A stretch of 64,000 bases of DNA from Peribacter sp043814035 (GCA_043814035.1 JBDRKJ010000008.1:51783-115782); one strand, 5' to 3'; counted from the first letter of the stretch, positions 49,479 to 59,122 are shown. A program made the numbers and translations. Notes: a model not told the origin generated them from the letters alone.

Positions 49479-52400
49479 ATGGGTATCGAAAAACAAAAAA
49501 CAGAACCGATTTCCAGAGAGACCCGCGAAGCTTTGCAGGGTACTCCGCGTGCGTTGGCCGTAGAGGCAATGGCGTTGCATCAGGCGCTGGGACCGGAGCG
49601 TACCCTGCCCGAGCAAGTCGCACAGGATGATATTGATGAGCGACTGATGGAATTCAATCAGAGCCATGTCGTCTATCAGGATTTTGCGGAGCTCAGTTTC
49701 TATAACGAACTCCAAATGCGAAGAAAGGCTCTGCAGCTCGAAGCAGATCTGCAAGAGGCTCCCGATCGAATGGGGATCGATAGGCGGCTGGAGCTCATTG
49801 TCGCAAACCAAGCCGTGACCTATCACCAGTACCTTCCAGCAGCTGTGCGTGGACTCTCGGAACTCATGCAGCAGTGTAGCGAGGAGCTACAGGCCCTCAT
49901 TTCACATCTGCCACTGGAACGCCGGGCAGAACTGGAGCAGGAGCAGCAGCAGGCGATACGGTTCCTCCATGCCCTAAAAGAGAGTGTGCAGGAGCGCGTG
50001 CACTTTGCGAACATCCTCTCGCTCGATGAGCAGATCAAGGATCTACAAACAATGCCAGCACAGAAGGACAGACTTGTGGAATTTCAGAAGACGCGTGCTG
50101 CAGAGAAAGCTTCACTATCTCCCGCATCGCAGAAGATTCTGGAAGCAGAAGAGCAGTTGCGCGAGAAGTATCTTGCTGAGAAAGACGCGATAAAGAAGGA
50201 AAGTATTCTTCAGAGCATCCTCAAGGCGCGTAGTAATCATATTGTTGCTCTCGACAATCAGATTATCGAGATGCTCAAGGGCAACCCCACGGATGCGGAT
50301 TTACCGGGGGCGCCAAAGGAATTCCTTCCGCAACGGGTGTACTTGCGCGTGCTGCAAGAACGCTACAACCAAGTGCTCGAACTGCAGACGAAGGTGATGC
50401 AGAATGAAGAATTAACTGATGCTCAGCGAGCAGAGGTACAGAAGTTACTGCGTCATGAACGTGTGGCGATTATGGATCGAATGATCCTCGTGACGAAACA
50501 GATGTCGGCAAACCACGTTGCCATGGGCGAGCTCACGACAATTCAGCATCAATTTGGAGATTCCTACGATTTCGGTGGGGCGTTCAAGCCATTCGATGTC
50601 ATGACACCCGAAGAGATACGCACCAAGATCGAACACAGTATCGACGGGGCAAAGGAGTTCCATATGAATCGTCTCGCACTTATGTTGCAACAGGTAGATA
50701 CCTCATTCGATCCGAATGGGCTCGAGAATCTATCGGATGCAGGAATTATGAAGCTGGTAGAAAATGCCGATCGGCTCTCGGGTATGGTACGCGGCGCGAT
50801 TCTCTTTCTCATGCCTGATGGGGAGCGCAAGAAAGCTATCGTGGATTGGTTTGACAGTGTTTTGCCACTTGCAATCCGTGAGTCGCTGGAGAGCGGTGTT
50901 GGTCCCGACGGACAGCCACTCACCAAGGAACAGAAACTCCAGAAAATCCGGGATGTCATCATTACCTTCCGTGACAAGAAGAGCATTGCAAAGTTTCGCG
51001 AGACACTCGTCGCCATTAAGCAGCTGCCGCCTGCCAAGACGTTCGTCGCCCAAGACGTTCAGGCAGAGGTGCTCACCCAGCTGGATGGTACGCGATTCAC
51101 GGCAAGTCCCGAGGGACAAGTTGTGACGGTCAACGGCCAGCAGATAACGGTTAACGGAGCCACGGCGTATGTTCTCATGCTGCGACAGATGAAATCCGAT
51201 GCAGAGTCTTTTTCTGATGATTACGGGGAGTTTTTGGGTTCCATGGAGGATCTGGTGGATATTCGCCTCAACCTTAAGGCCGAGATCAATGCGATCAAAG
51301 AAGGCTGGCTGGCGATGCTCAAGACGCTTGGTATCACTGCGGCTGTGGGAGCGTTGCTTCCGTGGATTGTCGGCGGCTCGGCGACGGGAGCCACGTTCTA
51401 TCTGCTCAGCAAAACTCCTGCCATCATTCGCGGTATTGGCCGCCTTCCAGGCAAAGCATTGAGGTTACTCGCACCCTCGACCATTCTCGCAACTGGCGCT
51501 ACCGCGCTGCAGTCGTATCGAATTTATGAAGATGTAAAGGAATTAGGAGAAATGGACCGCATCATTGAACAGCGCGAGAAACTTATCATTGCCGATCTCA
51601 AACTTGCGGGATTTGAAGCTGATCCTCCTGATCAGAATGAACGATTCACTTATAAAGATGGCGGAACGCTCTGTACCGTGAATGTCGCGGAACTCAAGGC
51701 CGCAGATCAGGGGCACGAGATCGCACAGATCGTGCGTATCGGGGGCGACATCGTGGAGTTGCCGATGATCCTTCGTGCCATAAGTACGATGCGAAAGGGT
51801 ACAGCTCCACTGCGTGCGTCGCTCCCAGTCCTTGCGGCGGAGGTGGTGATAGAGACGATTGTCTATGGAATCGATCAGAAAGCCGATCGTACCTTCCTCG
51901 CGCGCTGCCCGGCATGGTTGCTTGCGAAAATCAATGTCGAAGGCACAGTGAAGGATAAGAAGTACGGCGTGCTCTCGACAGCATCGGAATTGATGCTGAC
52001 GGATCCATTCACGAGCAAGCCCTCTGAGCAGAAGAAAGATATTCGTGAGAAGATGCTCTTCTGCATTCTGCACGATGAAATTGCAGGTCTGCCGGAACTC
52101 ATCGCTGAGCTCTACCCCACAGGGATGCATCCTAAAAATGTCGATGCATTCTTCAAAGAAGGTTTTCAATCTGTACTTCTTCCGTACTACGCGGTGCGGC
52201 TCTGGCAGCTCTCGGATGGTGCGCTCTCGCTCGAAGATATCCGTGCGGGACGGGTAGGTGGATTCAGTCTGGCTCCGGCGCGCACGCCAGATATTTCGTC
52301 CGTCAACGTGCGTCGCGCCCTGCGCGAGGCACTGATTGTGTACCTCGAGCACCGCAAGGAGCAGGAGTACGTGAGCGCCATGGATGCTCTGCAACAGTAT

Positions 52401-54206
52401 CGATTACTTGATGATCGTGATCCCAGTGTGCAGGGTGTGCTAGCTGATGTGGTGCATTCTCTCGGGCAGCAGACATCGTTTGGTACGCCGATCCATTCTC
52501 TGAAACGGGAGCAGCTTGCTGATGCGCAGGGACGCACCCGCGTGCAACGCCTCGTCGAAGAACTCATTGATCGTGTTGGCAGAAAACAGTCTCTCATCAT
52601 TTCTGCGGGCACGGTTCCCGGGCTCACTGAAGATCTGGATTGTACAAACGCTGATGGTGTACTGCAGCGGCTCATTGCAGATCCGGCGCTGCGCGCGCGC
52701 CTGAGTCGCGTGCTGCCCCGTGATGTCGAGGAAAAGGAAAACATGGAGAAGAGGGAGTGGCACGATATCCGTACTTTCACGGACGCCGTGGAACTTAAGT
52801 GGCCTAGTGATGCAACACGCATGGGCGCCCTTGCGCACTTCAATTTCCCTGCGAGTTACGCTGCTACAGCGGCAGACAACATTCGCTCTGCATCGGGCAA
52901 GAAATCAATCAAGAGCGAGCCTACGCTGATCGATGCATTCTTTGGTGCAAGTAAAGAACAGACGACGCTTGCCAATGCTCTTGAGCACATCACCGCCGAT
53001 GCCATTGAGCTCATGGAGACAGACAAACGCGTGCAGGAACGCCGCGCGGCATTTCGATTCAATAATCAGCTCACCGAAGGATTCTTTGGTGAGGAATCTG
53101 ACCCTTCCCTCGTTTTCACTGCTGGGAACGTGAGTCACTCAGTCAGCCGAAAGCTCACGAGCGTGAAGTTTCCTGAAGGATTCCCGCATCTTCCACTTAG
53201 CGCAGTCTTCTACGAGGGACGAAAGATCCCGGGGAATCATGACATGGTCCTCGCGACGTACGTTCTTGGGGATCTTGAAAGTGGACATGTGATCATTCTG
53301 CAACAGGCTGCTGCAACTGCGCAGCTTAACAATACGAACAAGCAAGCGATTCCTGGACTGCTGCAACCGATTACCATGCGCGAGGTCGAGCATAAGCCCG
53401 GCATGACGCGCATGTTGGAACTGGCCCGTAAAACGCTCGTTGATCGCCGTAAGAAGCAAGAGCGTAGCAGGAGACAGAGGAAGAGTGCGCAGGAAACTAA
53501 GTGGGAGCAGGGGAGAGCAGAACGTGACCGTTTGACATCTGTTCAGACAGAGCTTCGAGATCAAGCCCTTGAGCGCGCAAGGAAGAGCCCTGGCATGCTC
53601 TATGTTCCCGGTGCGTATGAACAGGATGAAGCCGAGAAGAAGTTCTTGCTACGGTCCGGAGAATTTCATGGGCATCTCGATGGAGTTGATGTGCGGCTTA
53701 CACCTAGGCTCGAGTCGTCTGCACATGGGAGTTTCGATGTCCGGCGTCAGAACAGTGGAACATGGAATCCAAAAAAATCGGATGCCTTCCGGTTCTCCAC
53801 TGAGAAGAACGGAGAAAGCTATACGTACACTATTCGTCGTCTGGACATGCTGACACAGAAACCTACCGATGCATTCACAAAAGAAGATCAGGATCTTAGC
53901 TTTGCCGTTCTTACGACTCCGCTCACGCTCAGTGGTCATCCCATGGAAAAGAATGCAAAATTCCTTCGCTATGTTCGTGAGTATGAATTGAATCGTCTGC
54001 TCAACCTTGTCAGCTACCGAAGCTCTTTCTCGTGGGGACCAGCGGAATACCGAAGAAACCTGTTCGATAAACTCTTGCCGCTGTATGAGAAAACGAATGA
54101 TCCTAAGCAGTTCCTCCATGTGCTCCTCAATAACCTTCTGACCGAGAAGGTGGTATCGAGTAGTGCGTACAAGAGGATTCTAGCCAACATGGAGTCCCTC
54201 AAGTGA
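49479..54206 (+). CDS. Very large (1575 aa) protein of unknown function
   Basis: Helical, Glu/Gln/Lys-rich N-terminal third (about residues 1-590, probable coiled coil around 120-260), a central hydrophobic pair (ITAAVGALLPWIVGGSATGATFYLLSKTPAIIRGIG and LRLLAPSTILATGATALQSY, about 615-680), then a long soluble C-terminal part with an Arg/Lys-rich stretch (RKTLVDRRKKQERSRRQRK, about 1315-1335). No enzymatic motif recognised. Last gene of a three-gene operon with two small unknown proteins, one membrane-anchored, suggesting a lineage-specific envelope or cytoskeletal assembly. Confidence 0.75.
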   Translation: MGIEKQKTEPISRETREALQGTPRALAVEAMALHQALGPERTLPEQVAQDDIDERLMEFNQSHVVYQDFAELSFYNELQMRRKALQLEADLQEAPDRMGIDRRLELIVANQAVTYHQYLPAAVRGLSELMQQCSEELQALISHLPLERRAELEQEQQQAIRFLHALKESVQERVHFANILSLDEQIKDLQTMPAQKDRLVEFQKTRAAEKASLSPASQKILEAEEQLREKYLAEKDAIKKESILQSILKARSNHIVALDNQIIEMLKGNPTDADLPGAPKEFLPQRVYLRVLQERYNQVLELQTKVMQNEELTDAQRAEVQKLLRHERVAIMDRMILVTKQMSANHVAMGELTTIQHQFGDSYDFGGAFKPFDVMTPEEIRTKIEHSIDGAKEFHMNRLALMLQQVDTSFDPNGLENLSDAGIMKLVENADRLSGMVRGAILFLMPDGERKKAIVDWFDSVLPLAIRESLESGVGPDGQPLTKEQKLQKIRDVIITFRDKKSIAKFRETLVAIKQLPPAKTFVAQDVQAEVLTQLDGTRFTASPEGQVVTVNGQQITVNGATAYVLMLRQMKSDAESFSDDYGEFLGSMEDLVDIRLNLKAEINAIKEGWLAMLKTLGITAAVGALLPWIVGGSATGATFYLLSKTPAIIRGIGRLPGKALRLLAPSTILATGATALQSYRIYEDVKELGEMDRIIEQREKLIIADLKLAGFEADPPDQNERFTYKDGGTLCTVNVAELKAADQGHEIAQIVRIGGDIVELPMILRAISTMRKGTAPLRASLPVLAAEVVIETIVYGIDQKADRTFLARCPAWLLAKINVEGTVKDKKYGVLSTASELMLTDPFTSKPSEQKKDIREKMLFCILHDEIAGLPELIAELYPTGMHPKNVDAFFKEGFQSVLLPYYAVRLWQLSDGALSLEDIRAGRVGGFSLAPARTPDISSVNVRRALREALIVYLEHRKEQEYVSAMDALQQYRLLDDRDPSVQGVLADVVHSLGQQTSFGTPIHSLKREQLADAQGRTRVQRLVEELIDRVGRKQSLIISAGTVPGLTEDLDCTNADGVLQRLIADPALRARLSRVLPRDVEEKENMEKREWHDIRTFTDAVELKWPSDATRMGALAHFNFPASYAATAADNIRSASGKKSIKSEPTLIDAFFGASKEQTTLANALEHITADAIELMETDKRVQERRAAFRFNNQLTEGFFGEESDPSLVFTAGNVSHSVSRKLTSVKFPEGFPHLPLSAVFYEGRKIPGNHDMVLATYVLGDLESGHVIILQQAAATAQLNNTNKQAIPGLLQPITMREVEHKPGMTRMLELARKTLVDRRKKQERSRRQRKSAQETKWEQGRAERDRLTSVQTELRDQALERARKSPGMLYVPGAYEQDEAEKKFLLRSGEFHGHLDGVDVRLTPRLESSAHGSFDVRRQNSGTWNPKKSDAFRFSTEKNGESYTYTIRRLDMLTQKPTDAFTKEDQDLSFAVLTTPLTLSGHPMEKNAKFLRYVREYELNRLLNLVSYRSSFSWGPAEYRRNLFDKLLPLYEKTNDPKQFLHVLLNNLLTEKVVSSSAYKRILANMESLK

Positions 54207-54295
54207 TGGGGAACGCCAGTAGTGCGTGCGCATTTTCGTGCTAGTTTTCGTTCTGTGCCTGGAGTTTAAGTGCCTTGCTCAGTTAAGATGATGGC

Positions 54296-56113
54296 GTGCA
54301 CATCCGTAACTTCTGCATCATCGCGCATATTGACCACGGCAAATCGACTCTTGCCGATCGCATGATCGAGGTCACGGGTACGCTCCAGAAGCGTGAGATG
54401 AAGGCGCAGCTCCTCGATACGATGGATCTGGAGCGCGAGCGCGGTATCACCATCAAGCTCACGCCCATGCGCATGAACTGGAAGCACATCCAGCTCAACC
54501 TCATCGATACGCCTGGGCACACCGATTTCCGCTACGAGGTGAGCCGCAGCCTCGTCGCGTGCGAGGGTGCCATCCTGCTCGTCGATGCCTCGCAGGGCAT
54601 TCAGGCGCAGACACTGGCGGTACTCATGATGGCCATGGAGCACGATCTCACGATCATTCCCGTGATCAATAAGATCGACCTGCCTGCGGCGGATCCCGAA
54701 CGGGTGAGTGAGGAAGTCGTGAAACTCCTCGGATGCCGCAAAGAAGAGATCTTGCACATCTCAGCGAAGGAGGGCAGTGGAGTGGCTGATGTCCTCGATG
54801 CGGTGGTGGAGCGCATTCCACCTCCGAAGAAACACACAGTAGTATCCAAGGCGGCTCGTGCGCTGATCTTCGATGCGGTGATGGATCCGTACCGTGGTGC
54901 AGTGGCGTATGTGCGTGTTGTGGAGGGGACATTCACAAAAGGTGAGAAAGCCTACCTGCTCGGAACCAAATCTCACGTCGAGATCCTGGAGCTCGGGCAC
55001 TTCGCCCCCGGATTCTCGCCCGATCCCCGCCTCACCGAAGGGGAGATCGGTTACCTCGTGACGGGCGAGAAGGACGTGAAGTCCGTGCGTACGGGTGACA
55101 CGGTCTCTGCTCTGGAGGAGGGCAAGTCGCTCCCCGGCTACAAAGAAGTACAGCCCATGGTCTTTGCGGGTCTTTATCCTTCGGCAGCGGACGAGTATCA
55201 GCAACTTCGTGAGGCCTTGCAGAAGCTTGCCCTCAACGATGCCGCGCTGCGGTTCGAACCGGAGCACAATGTGGCACTGGGGAATGGATTTCGCTGCGGT
55301 TTTCTCGGCCTCCTGCACATGGATATTATTCAGGAACGTCTGGAGCGCGAGCATGACTGCGACCTTGTCATCACTGCACCGAGCGTACTCTACGAGGTGA
55401 AGCTGGGCGTACGACGTCCGGCGGAAGTGGTGCGTGCGAGCCTGCTCAAAGTCGAAGAGCCCGATACCGCGCGCATCAGCAATCCTGCGGATTTTCCTGA
55501 TCCTTCGTACATCGCTGAAATCCGCGAACCGTGGGTGAAACTTGAGATTGTGTGTCGGGCGCAGGATATTGGTGCGGCTATGACGCTCGTCACGAACCGG
55601 CGCGGGGTGCAGCAGGGTTTGAGTTATCTCGATGCCGATCGTGCGCTCCTCACGTTCGAGGTTCCGCTACAGGGAATCGTGCTCGATTTCTTCGACCTGC
55701 TTAAATCGGCCACGTCGGGCTACGGTTCCATGAGCTACGATCCCATCGGCTACCGGCCCGGCGATCTCGTGAAACTCCAGATCTTGCTCCTCGGCGAACC
55801 GGCCGATGCCCTCTCGACCATCGTGCACAAGAGCGAATCACACGATGTCGGAGGCGTGATCTGCAAGAAACTCAAAGAGGTGATTCCTAAGCAGCAGTTC
55901 CAGATTCCGATTCAGGCGGCCATCGGGGCCAAGATTGTTGCTCGTGAAACCGTGCCCGCTTACCGTAAGGACGTCACGGGCTACCTCTATGGTGGAGATG
56001 TGTCGCGCAAACTCAAGCTTCTTAAGAAGCAGAAGAAGGGCAAGAAACGCATGAAGCAGATGGGCAAGGTCACGCTCACACAAGCAGCGTTTCTGGCGGT
56101 ACTCAAGCGTTGA
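54296..56113 (+). CDS. lepA: Elongation factor 4 (LepA)
   Basis: 605 aa, usual length. NFCIIAHIDHGKSTLADRM (G1), RERGITIK (switch I), DTPGHTDF (G3), NKIDLPAAD (G4), SAKEGSG (G5), domains II and III, and the LepA-specific C-terminal domain with KRQKKGKKRMKQMG-like end (KQKKGKKRMKQMGKV). It back-translocates or remodels stalled ribosomes. Start is GTG 54296; TAAGAT (54284-54289) ends 6 nt upstream and there is no Shine-Dalgarno. Confidence 0.97.
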   Translation: MHIRNFCIIAHIDHGKSTLADRMIEVTGTLQKREMKAQLLDTMDLERERGITIKLTPMRMNWKHIQLNLIDTPGHTDFRYEVSRSLVACEGAILLVDASQGIQAQTLAVLMMAMEHDLTIIPVINKIDLPAADPERVSEEVVKLLGCRKEEILHISAKEGSGVADVLDAVVERIPPPKKHTVVSKAARALIFDAVMDPYRGAVAYVRVVEGTFTKGEKAYLLGTKSHVEILELGHFAPGFSPDPRLTEGEIGYLVTGEKDVKSVRTGDTVSALEEGKSLPGYKEVQPMVFAGLYPSAADEYQQLREALQKLALNDAALRFEPEHNVALGNGFRCGFLGLLHMDIIQERLEREHDCDLVITAPSVLYEVKLGVRRPAEVVRASLLKVEEPDTARISNPADFPDPSYIAEIREPWVKLEIVCRAQDIGAAMTLVTNRRGVQQGLSYLDADRALLTFEVPLQGIVLDFFDLLKSATSGYGSMSYDPIGYRPGDLVKLQILLLGEPADALSTIVHKSESHDVGGVICKKLKEVIPKQQFQIPIQAAIGAKIVARETVPAYRKDVTGYLYGGDVSRKLKLLKKQKKGKKRMKQMGKVTLTQAAFLAVLKR

Positions 56114-56128
56114 GAATCATGTAGCATG

Positions 56129-56192
56129 TCATGGTGAGCGTAGTCGAACCATGATATTACGCGTTGCCATCCTTCGACTACGCTCAGGATGA
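56129..56192. repeat. Inverted repeat of the TTCGACTACGCTCA family
   Basis: TGAGCGTAGTCGAA (about 56133-56146) and its exact reverse complement TTCGACTACGCTCA (56173-56186) surround a short spacer between lepA and the 2H phosphoesterase gene. Related words occur at 463-570 and 59258-59300. Confidence 0.75.
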
Positions 56193-56202
56193 CAACTTTC
56201 TT

Positions 56203-56760
56203 ATGAATCTCACGCTCCCTCTTCGTTCCGTCTTCCTCGCTCTCCCGCTCGAGGGTCAGCCCAAGTGGCAGTTTCAGGCGCTCGTCGAGGAGCTCAAGCC
56301 CTACGCCGAGATCTTGCGGTTTCAGAATCCACAGTCGCCGCACTTAACGCTCATGTTCTGGCCGAGCGTGGGGGAGCTGGAGTACCAGGGGATTGTGGTG
56401 CAATCGCGCAAGATTGCTGCCATTCATGCCCCTTTCACGATGCGGGTCATGGGGGCCGACACATTTGGGAGTCGGGGGGAGGATCGCGTGCTCTTTCTCA
56501 CGTTGGGGTTTAGTGATGAGCTGGCGCGGGTGAAGAAGTCGTGTCCGTGGTCCGATGGACGTCCGTTTACTCCACATATCACTCTCGCACGCATCGGTCA
56601 TCCGCAGCGATTCAATACGGTGAAGAAGAAGGTGATGAAGACTCTCGAGGGGATTTCCATTGATATTCCCGTGGACAGGCTGAGGCTTTTCGCGGAAGTG
56701 AACGGCGTTAAACAGACAGCGCTTCAGGATTTTGTGTTTCCCCGCAGCCGGGATTCATGA
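56203..56760 (+). CDS. 2'-5' RNA ligase / 2H phosphoesterase family protein
   Basis: 185 aa from ATG 56203. Two HxT motifs define the family: PHLTLMFWP (about residue 46) and PHITLARIG (about residue 125); FLALPLEG at the start and DRLRLFAEV before the end fit LigT/ThpR. Such enzymes open or close 2',3'-cyclic phosphate ends of RNA. Start chosen at the methionine before the first conserved strand; the upstream sequence is a repeat. The gene ends within a perfect palindrome. Confidence 0.85.
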   Translation: MNLTLPLRSVFLALPLEGQPKWQFQALVEELKPYAEILRFQNPQSPHLTLMFWPSVGELEYQGIVVQSRKIAAIHAPFTMRVMGADTFGSRGEDRVLFLTLGFSDELARVKKSCPWSDGRPFTPHITLARIGHPQRFNTVKKKVMKTLEGISIDIPVDRLRLFAEVNGVKQTALQDFVFPRSRDS

Positions 56761-56769
56761 ATCCCGGCT
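56746..56769. terminator. Perfect hairpin between convergent genes
   Basis: AGCCGGGATTC (56746-56756), AT, GAATCCCGGCT (56759-56769): an 11-bp perfect stem that includes the stop codon of the 2H phosphoesterase and ends 7 bp before the stop of the convergent gene. No T-run, so a hairpin 3' end or bidirectional block is inferred. Confidence 0.6.
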
Positions 56770-56775
56770 TCACTC

Positions 56776-57471
56776 TCACTGCGATTGTTGCTCCTGGGTT
56801 GCCGCCCGCTCCTGCAGGAGCTTGCGCACCGACGGGATGAACGGCTCGAAAACTGTCTGCAGAATACTCGCTGTGAGGGGTTGGAGTTTTTCGAAAGCAA
56901 CGTCACGCTTCTGTGACTGAAAGAATTCCTGTAGCACGAATGTGGTGAGTTGCAGCACGGTGCCGTCGATGTGCTTCTCGTCAATGAGGAGTTTTAAGAG
57001 GATGCCTTCGACATCGAGCGAGAGGACGGTCTGTAGGCGTGTGATCCAGCGGATGAGAATTTCACCCTCCTCTGCCGCAATGGCTCCGTGTTTCGTGAGA
57101 GCGGTTGAAGCTGAGAGATCCGGCTCGGGGATCTCTTTGAGCATTTCGCTGAGGTATTCCTTCACCGTTGTGCGGCATCCCTCGTGAATGAGTGAGAGAA
57201 TGGCGAGGATGAAGATTGATGGGCAGTCGCGCGCGACTAAGCGTGAGACTAAGACGAAGAGGTGCGTGTGGTCTGATTCATCCAGAAACTGGATGATGGC
57301 TTTGGCCACCTGATCGTCGCGCCGCTTGCTTTTTTTCTCTTCACGCCGGATCTGCTGCATACCTGCAGCGGCAGCGGCAAAACGCTGCTTGGCGTCTTCA
57401 CTGAGCCCCTCAAACCCGCTCGCTGCGCCTTCGCCTGGTGCCCCGATTTCTGGACCTCCAATGTCTGACAT
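56776..57471 (-). CDS. 231-aa helical protein of unknown function
   Basis: Gly/Ala-rich N-terminus (to about residue 25), a basic stretch RREEKKSKRRDDQVAK (about 41-56), then a well-formed helical domain (AIIQFLDESDHTHLFVLVSRLVARDCPSIFILAILSLI and on) ending Gln-rich. No membrane segment. TACCAT (57478-57483, minus strand) ends 6 nt before ATG 57471. It follows the methyltransferase gene on the same strand by 48 bp; the gap contains a decayed fragment of the dispersed repeat (AGTTTGTCTCTTACG). Family unrecognised. Confidence 0.6.
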   Translation of the reverse strand: MSDIGGPEIGAPGEGAASGFEGLSEDAKQRFAAAAAGMQQIRREEKKSKRRDDQVAKAIIQFLDESDHTHLFVLVSRLVARDCPSIFILAILSLIHEGCRTTVKEYLSEMLKEIPEPDLSASTALTKHGAIAAEEGEILIRWITRLQTVLSLDVEGILLKLLIDEKHIDGTVLQLTTFVLQEFFQSQKRDVAFEKLQPLTASILQTVFEPFIPSVRKLLQERAATQEQQSQ

Positions 57472-57519
57472 GTAGATATGGTAGCGAATAATACGTAAGA
57501 GACAAACTGGCTCTATGCA

Positions 57520-58233
57520 CTATTTCCTGATGCGGATGAAGTACCCTGATGTCTGCACCTCTGAAATCCTCCGCATCTTCTTCGTGCTCCAATCAAGGCA
57601 CCGAAGCAGCCAACGCAGAACGCCGATGCGGTGGAGGGGCGTGAAGCGAGCAAGTGACTCGAAGAGTCCGCGCACGGGGCAGATGGTGACCTCGCTGCAT
57701 GCGCGAAAGAGGTAGGCGATGCCGTCTTTCGAGTAGCGGTAGTAGTCGCGATAATCCTTGGTCACCGTGGCGTGGTACCGATAGAGGTAGGGGACGTAGA
57801 GCAGACCTACGGCTCCAGGCTTTAAGACACGGCAAATCTCCTCTGCTGCGCGCTTGGGGTCGTACACGTGTTCCAGCACGGCCATGCAGAAGAGTCCGTC
57901 GATGGAAGAATCAGCGAAGGAGAGTTTATGGATATCTTCCACGAAATCGGGATGGTACTGATCGGTGTAATCGGTCACACGGTACTGCACCTTTGAATCA
58001 GAGAGGAACCGTCCGAATGTTTTCTGACGGTGCGCGTTTACGCGATCTCCACGGTTAGGATCGAGCCGCAATCCTCCGCCGATATCGACGATCAGTCCTC
58101 CACGCTCAAAAATATCACGGATCACTTCATCCTCGAACGTGCTCCAGAACGGACCCTTGAGGGCTTCATGCAGAGAGGCAGGACACCGTATGACAGCCGC
58201 CGGAACTGAGAAATCATGAACGTTCAACGACAC
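57520..58233 (-). CDS. Class I SAM-dependent methyltransferase
   Basis: 237 aa. GGLIVDIGGGLRLDPN is the SAM-binding motif I, VQYRVTDYTDQYHPDFVEDIHKLSFADSSIDGLFCMAVLEHVYDPKRAAEEICRVLKPGAVGLLYVPY covers motifs II-IV (Methyltransf_11 type). The substrate is not evident. GTG 58233 is chosen because TATAGT (58241-58246, minus strand) ends 7 nt upstream, rather than the longer frame from 58242. Confidence 0.82.
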   Translation of the reverse strand: MSLNVHDFSVPAAVIRCPASLHEALKGPFWSTFEDEVIRDIFERGGLIVDIGGGLRLDPNRGDRVNAHRQKTFGRFLSDSKVQYRVTDYTDQYHPDFVEDIHKLSFADSSIDGLFCMAVLEHVYDPKRAAEEICRVLKPGAVGLLYVPYLYRYHATVTKDYRDYYRYSKDGIAYLFRACSEVTICPVRGLFESLARFTPLHRIGVLRWLLRCLDWSTKKMRRISEVQTSGYFIRIRK

Positions 58234-58263
58234 GCCTGCCACTATACCATGCGTGGTTCCCGT

Positions 58264-58548
58264 TTACGCTGCAGCCGGCTCCACATGCACGAATGTGCTG
58301 CGCTCACGGCGACCACTAAATTTCACCACGCGCTTCTCTGAGAAACGCACGCTGCCATCGATATTTGCATGAATCGTCCAATCTTTGCCCATGTGTGTAT
58401 TGTCACCAGGGCGGTACCAGTATCCTTTCTGCCGGATGAGAACCTCACCCGCCGAAACCGTCTGGCCACCGAAGCGCTTTACACCACGGCGCTTGGCGAC
58501 GCTGTCTCTGCCGTTGCTTGTTGAGCCTCCAGCTTTCTTATGTGCCAT
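58264..58548 (-). CDS. rpmA: Ribosomal protein bL27
   Basis: 94 aa. MAHKKAGGSTSNGRDSVAKR and GVKRFGGQTVSAGEVLIRQKG are the conserved bL27 N-terminus reaching into the peptidyl-transferase centre, followed by GDNTHMGKDWTIHANIDGSVRF. ATG 58548 is preceded by TAGAAT (58558-58563, minus strand), 9 nt upstream. Usually paired with rplU; here rpmA is alone, next to the methyltransferase gene. Confidence 0.97.
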   Translation of the reverse strand: MAHKKAGGSTSNGRDSVAKRRGVKRFGGQTVSAGEVLIRQKGYWYRPGDNTHMGKDWTIHANIDGSVRFSEKRVVKFSGRRERSTFVHVEPAAA

Positions 58549-58618
58549 AGCGGGCAAATTCTACGCATTTTCCACTTTCGTGCAAGGAAAATGTAAGGCA
58601 GAATGCCTCTACGTTCGA

Positions 58619-58658
58619 CGCGGGGTGGAGTCCCGCGCATGCGGGAGTAGCTCGCGAG
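58619..58658 (+). pseudogene. Truncated tRNA-fMet 5' half, copy A, with D-loop palindrome
   Basis: CGCGGGGTGGAG (58619-58630) and GTAGCTCGCGAG (58647-58658) are identical to the first 12 bases and the D-stem/anticodon-stem part of the intact tRNA-fMet at 59182. The D-loop CAGCCTG is replaced by the perfect palindrome TCCCGCGCATGCGGGA (58631-58646). The anticodon loop and 3' half are missing. The GIY-YIG gene starts 30 bp further on. Confidence 0.8.
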
Positions 58659-58687
58659 AAAGCTCAGTTTTGGGTATTTTAATAGAC

Positions 58688-58948
58688 ATGAATAAGAGCC
58701 CCTTCGTTGTCTATGTTCTTAAGAATGCGACTGGTAAGCGGTACATCGGAAGCACATCAAATTTAAAAATTCGACTCAAAGAACATAATGAAGGACGGAC
58801 ATTTTTCACTCGGTCTCGAGGTCCTTGGGAGCTCGCTTGGCAGAGTTATGCCATGACTGCATCAGAAGCGCGACGATTGGAATTGCAAATGAAACGACAG
58901 AAAGGAGGTGTCAGTCTACGAACCTTACAGAGGATCTACCAAGGATAG
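58688..58948 (+). CDS. GIY-YIG nuclease domain protein
   Basis: 86 aa, the size of YhbQ/UPF0213-type single-domain GIY-YIG proteins. FVVYVLKNATGKRYIGSTSNLKIRLKEHNEG holds the two strands (VYV...YIG) and the catalytic Arg/His region; WELAWQSYAMTASEARRLELQMKRQKGG follows the family's C-terminal helix with its Glu metal ligand. TATTTT (58675-58680) ends 7 nt before ATG 58688. It lies between truncated copies of tRNA-fMet, suggesting a role in mobilising sequence into this tRNA gene. Confidence 0.88.
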   Translation: MNKSPFVVYVLKNATGKRYIGSTSNLKIRLKEHNEGRTFFTRSRGPWELAWQSYAMTASEARRLELQMKRQKGGVSLRTLQRIYQG

Positions 58949-59015
58949 TGAGCCAAATTTCTTGTAATCATCTTTTTTGTGCCAGGAAAATATCGGGCAA
59001 TATGTCTGTATGTTC

Positions 59016-59050
59016 AGCAGGGGTAGAAGCCCGCAAAAACGAGGGATGTT
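59016..59050 (+). pseudogene. Decayed tRNA-fMet 5' half, copy B
   Basis: AGCAGGGGTAGAAGCCCGC (59016-59034) and the preceding bases (GTGCCAGGAAAATATCGGGC, TGTATGTTC) align with copies A and C and their upstream flanks, but with many substitutions; the palindrome is broken (GCCCGCAAAAACGAGGG). This is the oldest-looking copy. Confidence 0.5.
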
Positions 59051-59122
59051 CGTGCAATTTTCGTTTTTGAGAGTTTTCTCTTTCATGTAAAGAGATTATG
59101 GGGCAGAATTCCTATCGTTCGA

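Noticed and set aside
51543..52394. A 283-aa open frame antisense inside the 1575-aa gene.
   Set aside because: Codon-pattern shadow; the plus-strand frame is continuous over 4.7 kb.
58385..58687. N-terminal extension of the GIY-YIG frame upstream of 58688.
   Set aside because: It is antisense to rpmA and runs through the tRNA remnant; the TATTTT box and GIY-YIG domain limits support ATG 58688.
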